Of a stretch of 38,385 nucleotides of DNA, positions 33,537-38,385 are shown piece by piece. This DNA is from an uncultured Clostridium sp. (GTDB lineage: Bacteria; Bacillota; Clostridia; Lachnospirales; Lachnospiraceae). Within the stretch, counting starts at the first letter, position 1, and each line of letters starts with the position of its first letter. The notes beneath the pieces are model-generated. The model saw only the letters and a program-made list of their open reading frames with translations. It searched no databases and was not told where the DNA came from. A program made the position numbers and the translations under genes. The stretch covers positions 1 through 38,385 of the forward strand of contig UQFC01000014.1 of the NCBI GenBank assembly GCA_900540335.1, given 5' to 3'.

Positions 33537-33893
33537 TTAAGCGGGAAAGTCTTCCTTGCTCATCATTTTTCCATCCCGCCAGATTCTTTCCAGATCATAG
33601 AAGAGGCGATCCTCTCTGCAGAATGCATGGACAATAATATCGCCATAATCCATTAAAATCCAGTTTCCGCTCTGGTAACCCTCAACCTGACGGCAGACAT
33701 AGCCTGCCTTGCCAAGGGTCTCTTCAACATTATCGGCCATGGCCTGTACCTGATTGGTATTGGAGCCGCTGGCGATGAGAAAATAGTCTGCAAGAACAGA
33801 TACTTCCCGGATATCTATAATCTGTATGTCTTCGCCCTTTTTGTCTTCCAGGGCATTGATTGCAAGCTTTACCATTTCTTTGGAATTATCCAT
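33537..33893 (-). CDS. rsfS: Ribosomal silencing factor RsfS
   Basis: RsfS (118 residues) binds L14 on the 50S subunit and blocks joining with 30S when nutrients are short. The DUF143 pattern is clear: VLADYFLIASGSNTNQVQAM, VEGYQSGNWILMDYGDIIVH and FCREDRLFYDLERIWRDG. It starts 4 bases after the yqeK stop and ends the obgE-nadD operon. Confidence 0.97.
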   Translation of the reverse strand: MDNSKEMVKLAINALEDKKGEDIQIIDIREVSVLADYFLIASGSNTNQVQAMADNVEETLGKAGYVCRQVEGYQSGNWILMDYGDIIVHAFCREDRLFYDLERIWRDGKMMSKEDFPA

Positions 33894-33897
33894 TGGA

Positions 33898-34515
33898 TTA
33901 CTCTCCTTTCGCTTCGGCAGCGCTGCATTTTTCCTGGATGAGTTTTTCGAACCAGTTAAATGTCTGAATCGTCATTGGATCGATACAGCCGCCTTTGCCT
34001 TTTAAATAATTGATTGTTCCGGCCAGGATTTCATACATGGTCTGATCCAGATCCTGAAAGGCCAGATACCGCATACGCGCAAGGTTGGAAGCCTTATCCC
34101 GCCGCGGTTCAATATAATCAGCTATATAAAGAATTTTATCTAACATGCCCATGCCGGGCTTTCCGGTTGTATGGCACTGTATGGCAGAAAGAATTTCTTC
34201 ATCCTGAATTCCGAATTTATTCCGGGCCATCCAGGCGCCATATTTTGCATGAATCACAGCCGGAGCTTTTAATTCAGATTCTGTCAGAGGCAGCTCATGT
34301 TTCCGGCACCGGGCAATCAGTTCGTTGTCTGTATAGCGCTTGGCGCAGTCATGAAGAAGGCCGGCCAACTCCGCCTTTTCCAGGCTGTATCCATACCGCA
34401 TGGCAAGAGCAATACAGGTATAGGATACACTTACGGAATGTTCATACCGCATGGTATCCAGCTTTGATTTTAACTGCTTGCGAAATGTTACAATCTGTTC
34501 ATTTATGGTTATCAT
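33898..34515 (-). CDS. yqeK: HD-domain Ap4A hydrolase YqeK
   Basis: YqeK hydrolyses diadenosine tetraphosphate symmetrically to two ADP with a di-iron site. The 205-residue protein shows the HD-domain ligands in RYEHSVSVSYT, GLLHDCAKRY, HAKYGAWMA, IQCHTTGKPGM and YIADYIEPRRD. The nadD-yqeK-rsfS order is highly conserved in Firmicutes. It lies 21 bases after nadD. Confidence 0.95.
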   Translation of the reverse strand: MITINEQIVTFRKQLKSKLDTMRYEHSVSVSYTCIALAMRYGYSLEKAELAGLLHDCAKRYTDNELIARCRKHELPLTESELKAPAVIHAKYGAWMARNKFGIQDEEILSAIQCHTTGKPGMGMLDKILYIADYIEPRRDKASNLARMRYLAFQDLDQTMYEILAGTINYLKGKGGCIDPMTIQTFNWFEKLIQEKCSAAEAKGE

Positions 34516-34536
34516 AAGAGCTCACTCCTGTTTCGG

Positions 34537-35145
34537 TTAATCCTGGTACAGCTTGTGGATTTGAATATAATTTTCCACAGACTCTGGTACATAGCGGCTG
34601 ATCCGGTGTCCGTGGGATTCCATTTCCCTCAGTTCATTAGAGGAAACATCCATCTCCCGACAGTGAAGCATCCGAATGTCAGCTTTATATTTTTCGTTCA
34701 GATAAGCAATCTGCTCTTCCATATTACGCGGAGCCGCCGCATATTCACGGCCGGCAGCCAGCAGAATTGTCTGACTCATAACCTGCTCTGGATGAAACCA
34801 GTTTTCAATTTCGTAGAGAGAATCGGCTCCAACAATAAAATAGAACCGGTGCTCCGGATAATGAAGGTGCAGAAGACGCAGAGTCTCTGCTGTGTAGGTG
34901 TTCCCGCTTCGCTGTACTTCAAATTCTGACAGACGGAATCTGGGAAAACCTTCAATGGCAAGACGAACCATCTTACAGCGCAGAGCAGCATCTGTAACAT
35001 GATGATCCTTTTTGTGAGGCGGATTGCCGGAGGGCATAAACCACACTTCGTCCAGGTGATATTCCTCACAGGCCTGACGTCCCAGCATCAGATGACCATT
35101 GTGAATGGGATCGAAGGTTCCTCCCATGATACCGATCTCTGCCAT
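34537..35145 (-). CDS. nadD: Nicotinate-nucleotide adenylyltransferase NadD
   Basis: NadD joins ATP and nicotinate mononucleotide to give deamido-NAD. The 202-residue protein has the nucleotidyltransferase signature GGTFDPIHNGHL at the N-terminus, FMPSGNPPHKK for the phosphate site, FIVGADSL, and the VSSNELR variant of the ISST(E/D)xR motif. It follows yhbY by 21 bases. Confidence 0.96.
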   Translation of the reverse strand: MAEIGIMGGTFDPIHNGHLMLGRQACEEYHLDEVWFMPSGNPPHKKDHHVTDAALRCKMVRLAIEGFPRFRLSEFEVQRSGNTYTAETLRLLHLHYPEHRFYFIVGADSLYEIENWFHPEQVMSQTILLAAGREYAAAPRNMEEQIAYLNEKYKADIRMLHCREMDVSSNELREMESHGHRISRYVPESVENYIQIHKLYQD

Positions 35146-35166
35146 GACTGCACACTCCTTTTTCTC

Positions 35167-35463
35167 TTAGTCCGGCAGTACGATTTTCCGACGGGATTCG
35201 TCCTTGGCCGGTTTATATAATACAATTTTTTTGCCGATAACCTGTACCACTTCAGAACGGGTCCGCTCTGCCAATACCTGTGCGATGGATTTTCCGTCAT
35301 CCAGGCAGTTTTTCAGAACGGTAATTTTAATCAGCTCCCGCGCTTCCAGAGCTTCTGCAATGGCAGCAGTCAGCTCCGGAGTTACACTGGATTTTCCGAT
35401 CTGGAAAATAGGCTCTGTGGTCATGGCAATTCCCTTGAGATAAGATCTCTGTTTGCTTGTCAT
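35167..35463 (-). CDS. yhbY: CRM-domain ribosome assembly protein YhbY
   Basis: This 98-residue protein is made of a single CRM RNA-binding domain: LTSKQRSYLKGIA-like opening (here MTSKQRSYLKGIA), FQIGKSSVTPEL, ALEARELIKI and QVIGKKIVLYK with the GxxG loop. YhbY associates with pre-50S particles. It sits 24 bases after obgE, fitting an operon of ribosome-assembly functions. Confidence 0.94.
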   Translation of the reverse strand: MTSKQRSYLKGIAMTTEPIFQIGKSSVTPELTAAIAEALEARELIKITVLKNCLDDGKSIAQVLAERTRSEVVQVIGKKIVLYKPAKDESRRKIVLPD

Positions 35464-35487
35464 AACTTATCCTTACTCCTTTTTATT

Positions 35488-36771
35488 TTATTTATAATAG
35501 TCAAAAGAAAGACCGTACATCCGAACCGTATCGCCTTCCTGGATTCCGGCTGCTTCAAGCTCATCCAGAATTCCGTTTTCTTTTAAGAAGTTCTGGAAGA
35601 ACTGGAAGCCCTTTTCAGATTCCAGATTTGTATAACCCAGCATTTTTTCAATGCGGGGACCTTCTACTACAAAGATACCGTCCTCTTCTTTTTCTACTGT
35701 ATACGGCAGATTCCGATCTCCGGCATATTCAATTTCAAATTCTTTTTCAAATACAACAGGTTCCTGGCTGGTTGTCTGAAGAAGCTGATAAACCGCATAA
35801 AGAAGCTCCTTGATTCCTTTTCCGCTGACAGCAGAAATCGGGAAAACACGGATACCTTCCGGCTCAAACGCTTCCTTCAGCTTTGCAAGCGGATCCTCAT
35901 CCTCTCCATAAACGGCATCCATCTTGTTGGCGGCAATTACCATAGGACGTTCCAGAAGCTTTGGATTGTAGCTTTCCAGCTCTTTATTGATGGCGCGGAT
36001 ATCGGCAATGGGATCCCGGCCTTCGGTTCCTGCAGCATCTACAACATGAATCAGAACGCGGCAGCGTTCAATATGGCGAAGAAAGGCATGTCCAAGGCCA
36101 ACGCCCTGAGATGCACCCTCGATCAGTCCGGGAATGTCAGCCATAACAAATCCGGCTCCGCCGTCTAAATCAACAACACCCAAATGAGGATTTAAGGTTG
36201 TAAAATGATAGTTGGCAATTTTAGGACGCGCGTTGGATACGCGGGAAAGCAGAGTGGATTTGCCAACATTGGGGAAGCCCACCAGTCCCACATCTGCAAT
36301 TACCTTTAATTCCAAAGTAACCCAGAGCTCGTGACCCGGCTGACCCGGCTGAGCGTACTTTGGAGCCTGCATGGTAGGAGTGGCGAAATTCATGTTGCCA
36401 AGACCGCCCTTTCCGCCCCGCAGAATTGTTTCTCGTTTATTTTCACCGGACATGTCAGCGATGACCTTGCCTGTTTCAAAGTCCTTGATTACGGTACCTT
36501 CCGGAACCTTAATAATGAGGTTCTCCGCGTTAGCGCCGTGGCATCGCTTCTTTCCGCCTTGTTCTCCATCTTTTGCTGCATATTTCCGTACATGTCTGAA
36601 ATCCGTCAGGGTATTCAGGCCCGGATCTACTTCAAAAATAATGTCTCCGCCTTTTCCGCCGTCCCCTCCGTCGGGACCGCCTGCCGGAACAAATAATTCT
36701 TTGCGGAAACTTACATGACCATCTCCGCCTTTTCCTGATTTAATGAATATTTTGGCACTGTCTGCAAACAT
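35488..36771 (-). CDS. obgE: GTPase ObgE/CgtA
   Basis: Obg is an essential GTPase acting in 50S assembly and stress signalling. The 427-residue protein has the glycine-rich Obg fold (MFADSAKIFIKSGKGGDG to about 158). The G domain has GFPNVGKST (G1), DIPGLIEGAS (G3) and ANKMDA (G4). A C-terminal OCT domain ends near VRMYGLSFDYYK. The start is placed at 36771, where the conserved Obg fold begins, with AAAGGA/AGGTG upstream. The frame stays open to 36894, but that extra 41-residue part comes out of a terminator hairpin and is unlike Obg. Confidence 0.96.
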   Translation of the reverse strand: MFADSAKIFIKSGKGGDGHVSFRKELFVPAGGPDGGDGGKGGDIIFEVDPGLNTLTDFRHVRKYAAKDGEQGGKKRCHGANAENLIIKVPEGTVIKDFETGKVIADMSGENKRETILRGGKGGLGNMNFATPTMQAPKYAQPGQPGHELWVTLELKVIADVGLVGFPNVGKSTLLSRVSNARPKIANYHFTTLNPHLGVVDLDGGAGFVMADIPGLIEGASQGVGLGHAFLRHIERCRVLIHVVDAAGTEGRDPIADIRAINKELESYNPKLLERPMVIAANKMDAVYGEDEDPLAKLKEAFEPEGIRVFPISAVSGKGIKELLYAVYQLLQTTSQEPVVFEKEFEIEYAGDRNLPYTVEKEEDGIFVVEGPRIEKMLGYTNLESEKGFQFFQNFLKENGILDELEAAGIQEGDTVRMYGLSFDYYK

Positions 36772-36880
36772 CCATACACCTATCCTTTCTGCACTCAGGC
36801 ATTCCTTTTGTGACAGCTGCGAATCATCCGGTACAGGAGATGTTCCTGTCTGACTGTCTGATTCAGCCAGAATCCGGTTT

Positions 36881-36915
36881 AAAAAAGGCTTCATACTCAG
36901 AATCAGTATGAAGCC
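36881..36915 (-). terminator. Intrinsic terminator between rpmA and obgE
   Basis: On the minus strand an 11-bp perfect stem (plus arms 36887-36897 and 36905-36915, loop 7 bases) is followed by six Ts. It ends the rplU-prp-rpmA transcript, fully or in part, 12 bases after the rpmA stop. Confidence 0.88.
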
Positions 36916-36926
36916 CGCCAGTCAAA

Positions 36927-37217
36927 TTATTCGTTGATTGTTCTCGGATAAACAGAAACCTGCTTTTTGTCTCTGCCCTTTCTCTCAAATCTTACAACAC
37001 CGTCTACAGTAGCGAACAGGGTATCGTCGCCGCCGCGTCCTACGTTCAGACCCGGATGGATCTTGGTACCGCGCTGTCTGTAAAGAATGTTACCAGCCAA
37101 TACGAACTGACCGTCTGCTCTCTTGGCGCCCAGTCTCTTGGACTCGGAATCTCTACCGTTCTTGGTAGAACCTACACCTTTTTTATGAGCGAATAACTGA
37201 AGGTTCATCTTAAACAT
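36927..37217 (-). CDS. rpmA: 50S ribosomal protein L27, with Prp-cleaved leader
   Basis: L27 reaches toward the peptidyl-transferase centre with its N-terminus. The 96-residue precursor starts MFKMNLQLFAHKKGVGSTKNG. In Firmicutes the leader up to LxLFA is removed by the protease Prp, exposing the functional HKKG end, and the same site is present here. AAGGAGGTG lies before the ATG. Prp is encoded 3 bases upstream. Confidence 0.98.
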   Translation of the reverse strand: MFKMNLQLFAHKKGVGSTKNGRDSESKRLGAKRADGQFVLAGNILYRQRGTKIHPGLNVGRGGDDTLFATVDGVVRFERKGRDKKQVSVYPRTINE

Positions 37218-37220
37218 CTC

Positions 37221-37559
37221 TTACACCTCCTTAAATCGAATTTTTATATACGGTTCTCCATATGTGTCCTCAATATCCTGCAAACCGAATATGAGAGAAT
37301 TCATAAGGAGTGCTGCTTCCGGACTGGATTTACCGGTGAAATGGAAGCGGAACAAACCGCTTTCCTCCTCTTCCTCCGCTGTAAACCGATCCTCTGTGAA
37401 ATGTTCCACAGAATTTGCCATGTTAAGAGTCAGTGCTGAAACTGCAGCGCAGACAAGCTCCTGTCCTTCCTGGTAGTCATCGGCACAGCCGGCATGACCT
37501 AAAAGCTCAATGCCGTGATAATTGTGTCCGGAATCAACAAAAACAGTTACGTTAATCAT
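37221..37559 (-). CDS. prp: Ribosomal-processing cysteine protease Prp
   Basis: Prp (YsxB, 112 residues) cleaves the leader of L27. The catalytic pair His22 (LLGHAGCAD) and Cys37 (ELVCAAVSAL) is present, with the family spacing. The gene sits between rplU and rpmA, the arrangement that defines the family and matches the presence of the cleavage site in the L27 encoded next door. Confidence 0.96.
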   Translation of the reverse strand: MINVTVFVDSGHNYHGIELLGHAGCADDYQEGQELVCAAVSALTLNMANSVEHFTEDRFTAEEEEESGLFRFHFTGKSSPEAALLMNSLIFGLQDIEDTYGEPYIKIRFKEV

Positions 37560-37561
37560 AA

Positions 37562-37870
37562 TTAAGCGTTGATCTTGTCGATCTTGATCTGGGTATAGAG
37601 CTGTCTGTGACCATTTTTCTTATGGTATCCAGTTTTTCTCTTATACTTGTAAACAATTACCTTTTTAGCCTTAGCTTCCTTCACTACGGTTCCGGTAACG
37701 GTTGCTCCTGCTACAGTCGGGCATCCGATGGACAGCTCCCCGTTGTTCACTGCAAGAACCTGGTCAAACGTAACGGTTTCGCCAGCGTCTACACCAAGCT
37801 TTTCTACCTTAATGATATCGCCTTCTGCTACTTTGTACTGCTTACCACCTGTTGCAATAATCGCGTACAT
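37562..37870 (-). CDS. rplU: 50S ribosomal protein L21
   Basis: This is a 102-residue 23S rRNA-binding protein (MYAIIATGGKQYKVAEGD, VTFDQVLAVNNG, KVIVYKYKRKTGYHKKNGHRQ). The start is set at 37870, where homologues begin and where GGAGG is 6 bases upstream; the open frame extends to 37900 in the leader. prp begins 2 bases after its stop. Confidence 0.98.
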   Translation of the reverse strand: MYAIIATGGKQYKVAEGDIIKVEKLGVDAGETVTFDQVLAVNNGELSIGCPTVAGATVTGTVVKEAKAKKVIVYKYKRKTGYHKKNGHRQLYTQIKIDKINA

Positions 37871-37879
37871 ATGGCACCT

Positions 37880-37951
37880 CCTATTATCATTACTCGCCAA
37901 CTTCGGTGATCGGATATCTCCGGTTCTTATCTACCTCATTGTGCGGCATAC
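37880..37951 (-). ncRNA. L21 leader (ribosomal protein leader RNA)
   Basis: The untranslated region between the promoter and rplU contains, on the minus strand, TGCCGC, GAGGTAGATAAGAACC and TATCCGATCACCGAAGTTGG. These match my memory of the L21 leader found before rplU in Firmicutes, an autoregulatory RNA. Ends are approximate; a covariance-model search would settle it. Confidence 0.65.
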
Positions 37952-37957
37952 TTGAAA

Positions 37958-37986
37958 ATAATAGCATGCTCTGAATTGAATGTCAA
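37958..37986 (-). promoter_or_regulatory. Promoter of the rplU-prp-rpmA operon
   Basis: On the minus strand TTGACA (plus 37981-37986) and TATTAT (37958-37963) have a 17-base spacer. This is close to sigma-A consensus and suits highly expressed ribosomal protein genes. Confidence 0.8.
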
Positions 37987-38051
37987 CTGTTTTTCGTGAA
38001 AAATTTGAAAAAAATATAATTTCAAAATAAGGAAACATTAAACCTGCTCTT

Positions 38052-38385
38052 CTATTCTTTCATCCAGGTTCTCGGAGAGAATAAAAGAAGCATGGGGAAC
38101 AGCTCCAGACGTCCGGCCAGCATGTCAAACATCAGTACATATTTGCTGAAATCAGAATAACTTCCAAAATTCTGTGTCGGTCCGACAGCCGAAAGCCCCG
38201 GACCTATATTATTAATAGTCGCTGCTACTGCAGTGAAATTCGTCACAATATCCTTTCCTTCAATAGATATTAGCAGTAAAGACGCTGTGAATATCATGAT
38301 AAATGTTATGAAATATATACTCACCGACCTGCATGTTTCACTATCAACAGGCTTTCCTTCTGTCTTAATCACCTTAACACTCTTA
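38052..38385 (-). CDS. TrkH/KtrB-family potassium uptake protein, C-terminal part
   Basis: This frame enters from the right edge and ends at 38052, so only about 110 C-terminal residues are seen. They contain two hydrophobic helices, the pore-loop motif NNIGPGLSAVGPTQNFG that holds a selectivity-filter glycine, and the terminal MLAGRLELFPMLLLF of the family. It forms the membrane pore of a Trk/Ktr K+ uptake system. The regulatory TrkA/KtrA partner is not in the window. Confidence 0.9.
   Translation of the reverse strand, partial: KSVKVIKTEGKPVDSETCRSVSIYFITFIMIFTASLLLISIEGKDIVTNFTAVAATINNIGPGLSAVGPTQNFGSYSDFSKYVLMFDMLAGRLELFPMLLLFSPRTWMKE

Noticed and set aside
36772..36894. Longer ObgE with 41 extra N-terminal residues
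   Set aside because: The ATG at 36894 lies inside the terminator hairpin and lacks an RBS. The extra residues are not Obg-like, and the family start at 36771 has an RBS.

Overview
The window looks like a stretch of core chromosome from a low- to mid-GC Gram-positive anaerobe of the Clostridia, most likely a Lachnospiraceae member. This rests on the protein sequences (a long PBP2, MinCDE together with SepF, an L27 that carries a Prp-cleaved leader), on the gene order, on strong AGGAGG-type ribosome binding sites and on several TTG/GTG starts. No tRNA, rRNA, CRISPR array, insertion sequence or prophage was seen. The placement is inference from reading alone. No stretch longer than 300 bases lacks a gene.

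Bases 1-25,761 run on the plus strand. They hold the 3' end of a histidine phosphatase and a tRNA-modification/mismatch-repair block (miaB, mutS, mutL, miaA). Next come a PLP enzyme of the methionine gamma-lyase family and the classical shape-and-division cluster: radC, mreC, mreD, a PBP2, minC, minD, minE and rodA. It continues with mgsA, a lipoprotein D-Ala-D-Ala carboxypeptidase, an unknown P-loop-like small protein, an HlyD-like membrane protein, yggS, sepF, a 3-dehydroquinate synthase, lspA, an RluD-type pseudouridine synthase and a cytidylate-kinase-like protein. Most genes are separated by only a few bases or overlap, so they form long operons. Clear internal breaks are a promoter near 18,942, a terminator plus promoter near 19,480-19,548, and a terminator after sepF.

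Bases 25,858-27,260 form a compact SOS locus. lexA (minus) diverges from a small TM+LysM protein resembling Bacillus YneA, the SOS division inhibitor. Between them lie three regularly spaced LexA-type boxes that cover two consensus promoters. Facing the yneA-like gene on the minus strand are ttcA-like, a tyrosine recombinase, an HTH regulator and a small basic protein. Upstream of these, also on minus, are two cell-envelope genes, an LCP phosphotransferase and a large NlpC/P60 protein.

Bases 33,450-37,990 (minus) carry the conserved ribosome/GTPase block in transcription order: promoter and L21 leader, rplU, prp, rpmA, a strong intrinsic terminator, obgE, yhbY, nadD, yqeK, rsfS, and a terminator. 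The window ends in the 3' part of a TrkH potassium transporter.

The most interesting signals are the triple-box lexA/yneA-like control region, a 39-bp coding minisatellite in the mutL linker, the terminator inside the rpmA-obgE operon, the large insertion in PBP2, the uncharacterised small proteins, and an inverted repeat upstream of the ttcA/recombinase pair.
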